Below, in pieces: positions 1 through 6,137 of a DNA stretch of 6,185 bases. The DNA lies in the NCBI GenBank assembly GCA_021850505.1, contig JAJZLW010000016.1:1-6185 (forward strand), written 5' to 3'. A program made the translations under genes and the position numbers. Under the pieces are notes generated by a model that had not been told where the DNA came from, did no database searches, and worked only from the letters and a program-made list of their open reading frames with translations. The DNA comes from Thermoplasmata archaeon (GTDB lineage Archaea > Thermoplasmatota > Thermoplasmata > Thermoplasmatales > Thermoplasmataceae). Every line of letters starts with the position of its first letter. Position 1 is the stretch's first letter.

Positions 1-294
1 TTATCAGAGGGAATCGATATGTACAGGGTTGAATATACGTGTCCAAGCTGCTCAAATCATGCGGTTCTATACAGGCAAAACAAAGATGACATTCCATGCC
101 CGAAATGTGGTGCGACTATGCAGGCAACGCAATCTGAGGATCTTGTTGAGACATTCTACCGGATGGCCGAAGAATCCGGAACGACTGTTGAGCTGATCTC
201 TGAGGAAAGCGATGAGGGAAAGCTGCTTAAGAAGGCGTTTGGTGGAGCTGCCGGCATACTTAGATACGCTGCTGGTGCTACAGTTCCGCATTGA
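1..294 (+). CDS. prf1: Archaeal peptide chain release factor aRF1, C-terminal part (5' end outside window)
   Basis: Frame 1 is open from the first base to a TGA at 292-294. The ATG at 19 is probably an internal Met: the six codons before it are in frame and read LSEGID, fitting the conserved aRF1 segment just ahead of the zinc ribbon. Two Cys pairs follow (CPSC at 40-51 and CPKC at 97-108), a zinc-ribbon insertion seen in the C domain of aRF1. After that comes the typical end of eRF1/aRF1 domain 3, an acidic helix (DLVETFYRMAEESG), a strand (VELIS) and the hallmark KAFGGAAGILRY. Family knowledge: aRF1 recognises all three stop codons in the ribosomal A site and triggers peptide release; the C domain contacts ABCE1 and aEF1A. 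The GGQ and stop-codon recognition domains lie upstream of the window. The less likely alternative is a stand-alone 91-residue C-domain protein starting at 19; no Shine-Dalgarno-spaced case for that start is compelling. Confidence 0.85.
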   Translation, partial: LSEGIDMYRVEYTCPSCSNHAVLYRQNKDDIPCPKCGATMQATQSEDLVETFYRMAEESGTTVELISEESDEGKLLKKAFGGAAGILRYAAGATVPH

Positions 295-305
295 GCAATT
301 AAATT

Positions 306-569
306 TCAGATATGTTTTGATTGGGACAGATCAACAACCAGAACGTCTTCCATGGATTTTATGCCCTTTATTGATACGACATACCTTCCTTCCTTGTCCC
401 TCTCCAGTGTTTGGATGACCGCATCCTCAGTTGGTTCCACAAGCAGGTTTGTCACCTCTCCAGTATCCAGGTTCAGAACAAGATTGTCAAGTTTTCCTAC
501 AACCTGGCCGGTTGTAGTGACAACTGATTTTCCGATTATGTCGGTTGTAAATTTTTTAAGATCTACCAA
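306..569 (-). CDS. Small PRC-barrel domain protein downstream of VAT
   Basis: This 87-residue protein is almost entirely one PRC-barrel domain. The pattern DIIGKSVVTTTGQVVGKLDN (10-29), then a strand with LDTGEVTNLLVEP (34-46) and a final VVSIKGIKSMEDVLVVD block, is typical of the small archaeal PRC proteins. There is no signal peptide, membrane segment or catalytic motif, so it is likely a cytoplasmic adaptor. The start is TTG at 569, preceded by GGGTGA at 576-581 with 6-base spacing; an in-frame TGA lies just upstream. The gene begins 15 bases after the VAT stop codon with no promoter between, so it should be cotranscribed with VAT. Its TGA ends 11 bases from the convergent prf1 stop. In haloarchaea short PRC-barrel proteins (CdpB1/CdpB2) act in cell division with SepF, but no specific role can be assigned here from sequence alone. 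Confidence 0.82.
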   Translation of the reverse strand: MVDLKKFTTDIIGKSVVTTTGQVVGKLDNLVLNLDTGEVTNLLVEPTEDAVIQTLERDKEGRYVVSIKGIKSMEDVLVVDLSQSKHI

Positions 570-575
570 GAAAGC

Positions 576-581
576 TCACCC
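576..581 (-). promoter_or_regulatory. Shine-Dalgarno site deciding the TTG start of the PRC-barrel gene
   Basis: On the minus strand this reads GGGTGA, a good match to the archaeal anti-SD, six bases ahead of the TTG at 569. It lies in the 15-base gap after the VAT stop, supporting translation of the second gene from a shared mRNA. Confidence 0.6.
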
Positions 582-584
582 TAC

Positions 585-2822
585 TTATTGATACAGACCA
601 AGTTCTTCAACCTGCCGCTTCTTTTCCTGTACTGTTTTCCCCATTTCCTGTGCAATATTCTTGTAGAACTTCAGGACATTGTCATCAACAGAAGGTCTTA
701 TAGATTTCAATGCATCAATGAAATTCTTCTGCGAGACCTGAGATGCATCTGGATTCTCCCTGTATGCCATCATACCAGCTTCCCTGCAGAGGTTCTCCAG
801 ATCGGCGCCAACGTATCCCTCCGTGCGCTCTCCAATTTCTTCCAGGTTGACGTCTTTTGCAAGGGGCATATTCTTTGTGTGCACCTCAAGAATCTTGACC
901 CTGCTCTCCTTATCGGGCGCGGGTATGTAGATCATCTTGTCAAATCTCCCAGATCGCACGAGAGCACTGTCCAGTATATCTGGTCTGTTAGTTGCCGCTA
1001 TGACAACAACACCCTGAAGTGTCTCTATCCCATCAAGAGATGTGAGCAGCTGATTAACCATCCTTTCAGTAACACCCGAATCGCCGAAAGTGCCTCTTCT
1101 CGGTGCGATCGAGTCGATCTCATCCAGGAAAACGATCGACGGGGCAACCTGTTTTGCCTTCTTGAATATCTCCCTGATCGCCTTCTCGCTCTCTCCAACC
1201 CATTTACTCAAGACCTCTGGCCCCTTTACAGATATGAAATTAGCCTTGCTTTCCGTGGCTACCGCTTTTGCAAGAAGGGTTTTACCGACACCCGGTGGGC
1301 CATAAAGAATAAATCCCTTGGATGGCCTGATTCCAAGTTTCTTGAACACATCCGGCTTAAGGAGCGGAAGTTCAACAGCTTCCCTCAATTCATTCTTCAC
1401 TTCGATCAAGCCTCCGATATCCGTCCACTTTACATTCGGTATCTCTGCTGTGACCTCACGCAGGCTGCTGGGTTCAATCAGCTTCAGTGCGTCCATGAAA
1501 TCATCTTTCCGGACTGCCATCTTTTCCAGTATTTCAGCCGGAATAGGCTTGTCAAGGTCAATCTCAGGAAGATACCGTCTCAGGGCATTCATTGCAGATT
1601 CCCTTGCAAGGGCTGCGAGATCTGCACCAACAAAACCGTAAGTGTATTCCGATATCTCGTCCAAGAACTCACCCTTTTCCTGCTCTGACATGCCCATAGG
1701 CATACCCCTTGTATGTATTGCAAGAATCTCTTTCCTGCCGTTCTTGTCAGGAACACCAATGTTGATTTCCCTGTCAAATCTGCCAGGTCTCCTCAGGGCC
1801 GGATCAACGGCATCAATCCTGTTGCTCGCGCCAATAACGATGACATGGCCCCTTTCTTTCAGTCCATCCATCAGTGTCAGCAGCTGGGCAACAACCCTTC
1901 TCTCAACCTCGCCCTGAACCTCCTCTCTTTTAGGGGCTATTGAATCTATTTCATCTATGAATATTATAGAAGGTGCAGATTCCTCCGCTTTCATAAATAT
2001 TTCACGAAGCTTCTGCTCACTCTGGCCGTAGTACTTGCTCATTATTTCCGGTCCGTTTATTGAATAGAAATTTGCACCGCTTTCATTTGCCACTGCTCTT
2101 GCAATAAGTGTCTTACCTGTTCCTGGTGGACCATACAGGAGAACTCCCTTCGGCGGGTGTATTCCGAGTCGTTCGAAGAGTTCGGGGTGCTTGAGGGGGA
2201 GTTCTATTATTTCCCTTACCTTGCCCAGCTGATCTCTAAGTCCACCTATATCCTCGTAGCTGATCCTTGAAACATCCTCAAGAACCTCAGAAGCAGGTTC
2301 CTCCCTTATCTCTATCTTTGTTGTCTCACCGACCTCAATCGGTATCTTTGGGGGAAGCGTTTTAACGACCTTGAATAGAAGCCCGGAATGACCCGCGAGC
2401 GTCAGGCCCGGTACGCTGATATTATCCTGCTCGATCATCGGCCTTCTTATAAGAGCCTTCTGAACAAACTCTTCAATGCCCTCACCAAACTTCAATCTCT
2501 GATCTTTTCTGATAATTGGAGCAAGAGTTACCCTCTTTGCCTCTTCAGCAATGACTCTCCTGACCTTTACCTTGTCTCCAATGGAAGCACCGCAGTTGTT
2601 CCTCATAACACTGTCAATTCTAACAATGCCACGGTTCTCATCCTCAGGTCTTGCACGGTAAACTCTGCCGACTGTTTTTTTAACCTTCTCTATCTCTACA
2701 ACATCACCAATCTCTGCTCCGAGAGACATCCTTGATTCTTCGTCAAGCCTTACCCTGGACATGCCTGGATCAGTTGAATTAGCCTCTGCCACTCTTAAGG
2801 TAATGTCATTATTGCTTGGCAT
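585..2822 (-). CDS. vat: VAT, Cdc48/p97-type double AAA+ ATPase unfoldase
   Basis: At 745 residues this has the full Cdc48/VAT architecture. Residues 1-~185 form the substrate- and cofactor-binding N domain (double-psi barrel plus four-stranded part). D1 has Walker A GPPGTGKT (231-238), Walker B IIFIDEID (286-293), pore loop KYYG (263-266) and arginine fingers in RRPGRFD (344-350). D2 has Walker A GPPGVGKT (508-515), Walker B IVFLDEID (563-570), pore loop KWVG (540-543) and VRSGRFD (622-628), where the usual Pro is Ser. The C-terminal helix ends in LGLYQ. Known role: a hexameric cytosolic ring that threads and unfolds proteins using ATP, feeding the archaeal 20S proteasome. The start is ATG at 2822, with no Shine-Dalgarno and a TATA box 23 bases upstream, indicating a leaderless or nearly leaderless mRNA. 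It is followed after 15 bases by the PRC-barrel gene. Long + strand open frames opposite it are composition artefacts. Confidence 0.97.
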   Translation of the reverse strand: MPSNNDITLRVAEANSTDPGMSRVRLDEESRMSLGAEIGDVVEIEKVKKTVGRVYRARPEDENRGIVRIDSVMRNNCGASIGDKVKVRRVIAEEAKRVTLAPIIRKDQRLKFGEGIEEFVQKALIRRPMIEQDNISVPGLTLAGHSGLLFKVVKTLPPKIPIEVGETTKIEIREEPASEVLEDVSRISYEDIGGLRDQLGKVREIIELPLKHPELFERLGIHPPKGVLLYGPPGTGKTLIARAVANESGANFYSINGPEIMSKYYGQSEQKLREIFMKAEESAPSIIFIDEIDSIAPKREEVQGEVERRVVAQLLTLMDGLKERGHVIVIGASNRIDAVDPALRRPGRFDREINIGVPDKNGRKEILAIHTRGMPMGMSEQEKGEFLDEISEYTYGFVGADLAALARESAMNALRRYLPEIDLDKPIPAEILEKMAVRKDDFMDALKLIEPSSLREVTAEIPNVKWTDIGGLIEVKNELREAVELPLLKPDVFKKLGIRPSKGFILYGPPGVGKTLLAKAVATESKANFISVKGPEVLSKWVGESEKAIREIFKKAKQVAPSIVFLDEIDSIAPRRGTFGDSGVTERMVNQLLTSLDGIETLQGVVVIAATNRPDILDSALVRSGRFDKMIYIPAPDKESRVKILEVHTKNMPLAKDVNLEEIGERTEGYVGADLENLCREAGMMAYRENPDASQVSQKNFIDALKSIRPSVDDNVLKFYKNIAQEMGKTVQEKKRQVEELGLYQ

Positions 2823-2844
2823 ACTTATAGACAGTAAAGGAGGG

Positions 2845-2858
2845 TATTTTAAAATATT
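2845..2858 (-). promoter_or_regulatory. Probable TATA box of the vat-PRC transcription unit
   Basis: In the 55-base gap between the msrA stop and the vat start, the minus strand carries the palindromic AT run TATTTTAAAATA (2845-2856). Its near edge is 23 bases from the vat ATG, so the usual archaeal spacing puts the transcription start at or within a few bases of the ATG. The absence of a Shine-Dalgarno sequence before vat agrees with leaderless translation. No clear BRE purine run is visible. Confidence 0.55.
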
Positions 2859-2877
2859 GAGACAATTTCAGGTACCA

Positions 2878-3426
2878 TTACGATTCAGTAGCCAGGGATT
2901 CACCAAATTTCTTCCTGAATTTCTTGATTTTAGGGGAAATGACGAACATGCAATACGGCTGGCTTGAATTTCTTTCGAAGTATCTCTCATGATAGGACTC
3001 AGCCGGGTAGAAATTAGTGAATTTTTCCACCTGTGTTACGATTGGCTTCTTGAATTCACCACTGTTATTGAGATCCTGTATCTTTTTGAGAGCCTTCTCC
3101 TTCTGTTGATCGTCCAAATAGAAAATTGCAGAGCGGTATTGCGGCCCAATATCGTTACCCTGCCTGTTCAATGTTGTGGGATCATGCGTGGAAAAAAATA
3201 TCTCAAGAAGGTCATCATATGATATCTCGTCTGGATCATACTTTACCCTTACAGACTCAGCATGCCCGGTAGTTCCTGTGCATACATCCTCATAAGAAGG
3301 ATTCTCTATATGTCCCCCAGCATAACCTGATTTCACATCCATAACGCCCCTGACTTCGTTGAATATTGCTTCTGAACACCAGAAACATCCACTTGCAAAT
3401 ACTGCAGTTTCAAGATTTTCACTCAT
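2878..3426 (-). CDS. msrA: Peptide methionine sulfoxide reductase A (MsrA)
   Basis: A complete 182-residue MsrA, a normal length for the family. It reduces the S-epimer of methionine sulfoxide in oxidised proteins, and in free methionine, using thioredoxin-type reductants. Numbered from the ATG at 3426, the signature GCFWC is at 13-17 with catalytic Cys14; the conserved active-site Glu is in HAES (Glu56), followed by GPQYRSAIFY (94-103) and YHERYFERN (145-153). The distal Cys159 in the PYC motif near the C terminus is a good candidate for the resolving Cys. A GTG at 3438 is in frame and would add four residues, but it sits inside AGGTGG, the Shine-Dalgarno sequence correctly spaced (8 bases) from the ATG at 3426, so the ATG is preferred. 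It has its own TATA box upstream and is separated from vat by that gene's promoter, so it is probably monocistronic. No signal peptide: cytosolic. Confidence 0.95.
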   Translation of the reverse strand: MSENLETAVFASGCFWCSEAIFNEVRGVMDVKSGYAGGHIENPSYEDVCTGTTGHAESVRVKYDPDEISYDDLLEIFFSTHDPTTLNRQGNDIGPQYRSAIFYLDDQQKEKALKKIQDLNNSGEFKKPIVTQVEKFTNFYPAESYHERYFERNSSQPYCMFVISPKIKKFRKKFGESLATES

Positions 3427-3434
3427 ATTTTGTG

Positions 3435-3440
3435 CCACCT
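3435..3440 (-). promoter_or_regulatory. Shine-Dalgarno site deciding the msrA start
   Basis: The minus strand reads AGGTGG, eight bases before the ATG at 3426. It contains the in-frame GTG at 3436-3438, which would otherwise be taken as the start. Confidence 0.65.
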
Positions 3441-3464
3441 GTATAAACTTGTATCACGATCACT

Positions 3465-3480
3465 TTAATATTTATATATA
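3465..3480 (-). promoter_or_regulatory. Archaeal TATA box for msrA
   Basis: On the minus strand this run reads TATATATAAATATTAA, a strong archaeal TATA element. Initiation about 24-27 bases downstream would fall near 3445-3452, giving a leader of roughly 20-25 bases that includes the Shine-Dalgarno site at 3435-3440. Confidence 0.65.
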
Positions 3481-3706
3481 CAACAAATTTAGACATTTCT
3501 ATCAGAGTAAACTTCTATTTGTCTTCTGTATTTCATTTCGTGTCTTAACCTACAAACGATAAGAAATCCGGAGTCCTGTCACCATTCTTATTCAGTTGGA
3601 ATTAAAAGAAGGATGATCCTAGTTTGAAGGATCGCTCCAGCAGCCTGATCTGCGAATGACCGGATCTATGAAAAATACAAGTAATCTTTAGTGCCAGAAA
3701 GGAAAA
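3481..3706. other. Intergenic region without a supportable gene
   Basis: Between the msrA promoter and the end of the HNH gene I see no open frame with protein-like composition, no tRNA cloverleaf, no rRNA and no direct-repeat array. The left part (3481-3560) is AT-rich. The right part (3610-3670) is more mixed and holds one short perfect inverted repeat (GATCCT at 3615-3620 and AGGATC at 3628-3633). It most likely carries the 3' untranslated end of the HNH operon. Confidence 0.5.
3601..3633 (-). terminator. Possible 3' end of the HNH operon: hairpin plus T-rich tail
   Basis: Read on the minus strand, GATCCT and AGGATC pair as a 6-bp stem with a 7-base loop, followed by a T-rich stretch including CTTCTTTTAATT. 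It lies about 75 bases beyond the HNH stop codon. A second T run (TATTTTTC, around 3670-3677) sits closer to the stop and could serve instead. Archaeal termination depends mainly on T tracts, so the stem may be incidental. Confidence 0.25.
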
Positions 3707-4411
3707 TTATCCAATCAGGTTTCCATTGCTGTCCAGAAAGAATGTTACGATTTTGCTACCAGATCCAGACTGCTTTATCTTAAAGTAACTGCATGCCGAA
3801 TATTCTGTCTCAAATTTTTTTCCAATTGACCTGAATCTGTCAAATGTCAATAGTATAACGGATACTTCCATCCGTTCACCGAGTTTCGGCTTTATCATAT
3901 AAGTTCCAGTATCAGGGTCATAAGTTCTAGCGTAGTCCTGGATAACGGCCTTTGTCGCTCTCTCACCGTCTTTCAGGAATGAATCTGGAATGACAAGCAG
4001 ATACTTTGAATTATATACAGACAAAGCGGGATCTTTTGAGGGCAAACCCGCATAGTCATTCGAAAAAGTCGAATGATGGCACTCATCACACAGTGTTATC
4101 AGGTTTCTGAAAGAGTCTGATCCTCCATCCTTTCTGGGAATGATATGATGAACCTGGACTGAAAGATGGATGGAATGTGACGAGTTCTCTTTAGGAACAT
4201 CTGCAAATGTTGATTTTCCGCACGATCTGCAGGAATAATTATCTCTTGCAAGAACCGCCTCGGAAATTCTTTTCCATGGGATTCCTTTCGGCGTCTTATC
4301 TCCGGCAGGATCAAAATCTGATGCATTCTCAAATCCAAAATGCCTGCCGATTTGATCTATGACAGCTGGAGAAACTCTTGGTATTTCAGAATAAATGTTT
4401 GGTATCCTCAT
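3707..4411 (-). CDS. HNH endonuclease, last gene of the mevalonate-type operon
   Basis: A 234-residue protein with a clear HNH nuclease fold in its middle. A CRSC pair (Cys61, Cys64) and a CDEC pair (Cys108, Cys111) form a structural zinc site. The ββα-metal core is VHHIIPRKDGG (87-97), with His88/His89 as catalytic candidates, then Asn103 in RNLITLC and His112/His113 after the second Cys pair. Residues 1-55 and about 130-234 are outside the HNH core and I do not recognise them; the C-terminal part alternates strands and loops and contains no membrane segment. The ATG at 4411 overlaps the TGA of the decarboxylase gene as ATGA (4408-4411) and has only a weak GGA upstream, so translation is probably coupled to the upstream gene. 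Members of this fold serve in restriction, phage defence, repair and homing; nothing here separates these, and no methyltransferase, intron or specificity subunit is adjacent. Confidence 0.85.
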   Translation of the reverse strand: MRIPNIYSEIPRVSPAVIDQIGRHFGFENASDFDPAGDKTPKGIPWKRISEAVLARDNYSCRSCGKSTFADVPKENSSHSIHLSVQVHHIIPRKDGGSDSFRNLITLCDECHHSTFSNDYAGLPSKDPALSVYNSKYLLVIPDSFLKDGERATKAVIQDYARTYDPDTGTYMIKPKLGERMEVSVILLTFDRFRSIGKKFETEYSACSYFKIKQSGSGSKIVTFFLDSNGNLIG

Positions 4412-5535
4412 TGTGATTCCGTAAAAGAGGCGAAAAATGCTTTTCCCCGTTCCCTGAAAGCGTTTGATGCAGATGGAGAACTGTCCTTGACTATATTACC
4501 TGAAATGTAAAAATCCGTTTCTGTTTCAAGGAATTCCTTCAGTAAATTTTCATCCAGTGTCATGACCAGTATGCTCGGACCAGTATCTGCGGTAAAATAT
4601 AACCCTGGATTTTTTTTCCTGAAAGATACGATCCTCTCAATTAGAGAAAGGGATTCCTCAGTTTGAAGAACCCTTCCAGCTGACATAAGGAGTGAGTTCA
4701 GATTAAGCATCTCCTCCTCCGCACGGATCAGAAGATCTTCAAGATCAAAGGAGCGATCAATTATCTCCCTGAAACGGGCAAACTTGTTCTGTACCCATGG
4801 GATGTATTGTGGTGACTTGACTGATAATTCATGCATCTGATTTGTTGAATAATCAGCATACTTTGGAAACATTGCTATTTTTATTTTAGAGAAATCAATC
4901 TTAATCTCATGTGCCATGCATTTTGGCTCCTGAATGCCCGGGTATGAGATCCAGGTTGAAAGCCCCGGAAAGACAGATCTTGTGCCGGAACCAGAAACAA
5001 ACTTTGCAAACCTGGATGCAAGCATTGAATGGGCCCTAACATTATAACCGAAGACATTGGATACAAGAGCGCTAGAAACAGCAGCGGCAACCGCAGATGA
5101 TTCGCTCAATCCTTTTGCCCTAACATACCTCCTTTCCCTTTCAACATAGAAAGTGAAATAACCCTTCACACCGCAGATTGATCTGAATTTATCAAGTGCT
5201 ATCTTCGCAGATTCGCTCCTTTCAGGATCAAATCTGGAGTCAAGATAAACAATATCCGACTTTCCAGCTTTATTGTAAAGGCAGTATGCCCTTGCAATTG
5301 AAAAGTCTGTCAGGATTGACATTGATGGGGTATAGGCAATCCTTGAATTCCTGTCATAATAGCCGATAAACTTCTCAATCGCCTTGCTGGGGTAACCTGA
5401 ACCAAATGTGATTCTACCATCCTCTGGGGATGGCGGTGGCATCTCCTCTTCGTGGATTATCCCCATTTCATTCAGTTTTGAATATATTCTTGAACCCTTC
5501 TGATTAAGATCAGATATAACATTAAGATCCAACAA
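4408..5535 (-). CDS. Probable mevalonate-3,5-bisphosphate decarboxylase (GHMP-fold, MVD family)
   Basis: A 375-residue relative of diphosphomevalonate decarboxylase. AIEKFIGYYD (52-61) aligns with the family motif AVIKYWGKRD, placing the conserved Lys at Lys55; SGSGTRS (181-187) matches SGSACRS with Arg186; TADTGPS (315-321) matches the TFDAGPN motif with Asp317. This Lys/Arg/Asp set is that of a decarboxylase; Thermoplasma mevalonate 3-kinase is described as lacking the Lys. The GHMP ATP loop is altered: GLSESSA (142-148) has Glu where family members have Ser, and the preceding Pro is missing, fitting an enzyme that needs no ATP because its substrate already carries the 3-phosphate. Expected reaction: mevalonate 3,5-bisphosphate to isopentenyl phosphate, CO2 and phosphate in the cytosol. 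The TTG start at 5535 lies inside the kinase gene (14-base overlap) with GGTGG 6 bases upstream. Met24 (5466) is an alternative start without a visible Shine-Dalgarno. Ordinary ATP-dependent MVD activity is the main alternative. Confidence 0.75.
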   Translation of the reverse strand: MLDLNVISDLNQKGSRIYSKLNEMGIIHEEEMPPPSPEDGRITFGSGYPSKAIEKFIGYYDRNSRIAYTPSMSILTDFSIARAYCLYNKAGKSDIVYLDSRFDPERSESAKIALDKFRSICGVKGYFTFYVERERRYVRAKGLSESSAVAAAVSSALVSNVFGYNVRAHSMLASRFAKFVSGSGTRSVFPGLSTWISYPGIQEPKCMAHEIKIDFSKIKIAMFPKYADYSTNQMHELSVKSPQYIPWVQNKFARFREIIDRSFDLEDLLIRAEEEMLNLNSLLMSAGRVLQTEESLSLIERIVSFRKKNPGLYFTADTGPSILVMTLDENLLKEFLETETDFYISGNIVKDSSPSASNAFRERGKAFFASFTESQ

Positions 5536-6136
5536 AATCAGCCACCATTTTCATGAGTCTCTCCCTTGTATCGTTATATGAAATATTGTCTATGGTTTCA
5601 ATGTTATTCACCTTCGACGCTTCGAGGGAACAATCCATAATCGTCCTGTATTCATGTAAGTGCTCGATTAGTCGTTTTCCAGAAGATCCAGGATGCGTAA
5701 ATTCCTCTCTTTCCCCGAGTCGTTTTTCATGTATTTTGCTGTCAGAGATATAGATATAAACCGGCAATATCAGATCCTTCGGTATATCTGTGAAATAGAC
5801 TGGCTCAAAGTAAAGCGTCTCAATGATCATGCTTTCTCCATTTTTAATTGCTCGGTCAATAACGGCTCTTATACCTTTCCAGATGAATTTTGCCTGCTCC
5901 CTGAATCCGCTAATGATATTGTCAACAGTCATATCACCAAAGTGTTTCCAGGAATCATAAACGCTGTATCCTAGGACATCGTCGTTGTTATCCTGGTAGG
6001 CCCTCAGGAATTCACGCAGATAGTCTCCTGAAAGAACAATGTTTATCCCGTTGGATGCTGCTATTGATCCTGAAAGCGAAGTTTTCCCAACCCCAGGCAC
6101 TCCCCCTATTAGTATTATTTTTGATTTTTTGGGCAA
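5522..6136 (-). CDS. P-loop kinase related to 2-phosphoglycerate kinase; probable mevalonate-3-phosphate 5-kinase
   Basis: A 204-residue soluble kinase. Walker A GGVPGVGKTS occupies 11-20 (Lys18, Thr19). It is followed by the 2-phosphoglycerate-kinase-like block VLSGDYLREFLRAY (34-47), YSVYDSWKHFG (57-67), a strand with the acidic SMIIETLYFEP (102-112) in the place of the family's EGVH region, and a basic lid KRLGEREEF (138-146). Family knowledge: the Thermoplasma mevalonate-3-phosphate 5-kinase is a P-loop protein resembling 2-phosphoglycerate kinase and not a GHMP kinase. Here the gene overlaps by 14 bases the gene for the enzyme that would use its product, which is the main reason for the specific call. 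Expected reaction: ATP plus mevalonate 3-phosphate to mevalonate 3,5-bisphosphate. The start is TTG at 6136 with AGGAG 10 bases upstream; an in-frame stop lies just before it and the next Met (69) would remove Walker A. A true 2-phosphoglycerate kinase or another small-molecule kinase remains possible. Confidence 0.7.
   Translation of the reverse strand: MPKKSKIILIGGVPGVGKTSLSGSIAASNGINIVLSGDYLREFLRAYQDNNDDVLGYSVYDSWKHFGDMTVDNIISGFREQAKFIWKGIRAVIDRAIKNGESMIIETLYFEPVYFTDIPKDLILPVYIYISDSKIHEKRLGEREEFTHPGSSGKRLIEHLHEYRTIMDCSLEASKVNNIETIDNISYNDTRERLMKMVADFVGS
5542..5546 (-). promoter_or_regulatory. Shine-Dalgarno site for the decarboxylase TTG start
   Basis: The minus strand reads GGTGG inside the last codons of the kinase gene, six bases before the TTG at 5535. 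It supports the long N terminus over Met24. Confidence 0.45.
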
Positions 6137-6137
6137 T

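Noticed and set aside
19..294. Stand-alone 91-residue zinc-ribbon protein starting at the ATG at 19
   Set aside because: The frame is open to the window edge and the preceding codons read like aRF1, so the ATG is most simply an internal Met of the release factor.
588..1688. Long + strand open frame opposite the vat gene
   Set aside because: It lies wholly antisense to the strongly conserved VAT coding frame, its translation is rich in Cys, Arg and Phe without domain character, and no promoter or ribosome site precedes it.
1240..2150. Similar sequence at the D1 and D2 Walker regions as a DNA repeat
   Set aside because: The similarity reflects the two homologous AAA+ domains within one protein, not a mobile or tandem repeat.
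3427..3438. GTG start for msrA four codons upstream
   Set aside because: The GTG is embedded in the Shine-Dalgarno sequence AGGTGG, which is ideally spaced for the ATG at 3426.
3611..3670. Box C/D small RNA suggested by ATGATC, CTGA and ATGA motifs
   Set aside because: The C-like box matches only the first five bases of RTGATGA, the C'/D' pair is poor and no terminal stem closes the element.
4099..4338. Second minus-strand open frame inside the HNH gene
   Set aside because: It is an out-of-frame shadow of the HNH coding sequence; the HNH frame carries the conserved Cys, His and Asn residues.
3707..4411. HNH gene as a homing endonuclease in an intron or intein
   Set aside because: It is a free-standing gene with its own start and stop, neighbouring genes are intact, and no intein splice motifs or intron boundaries are visible.
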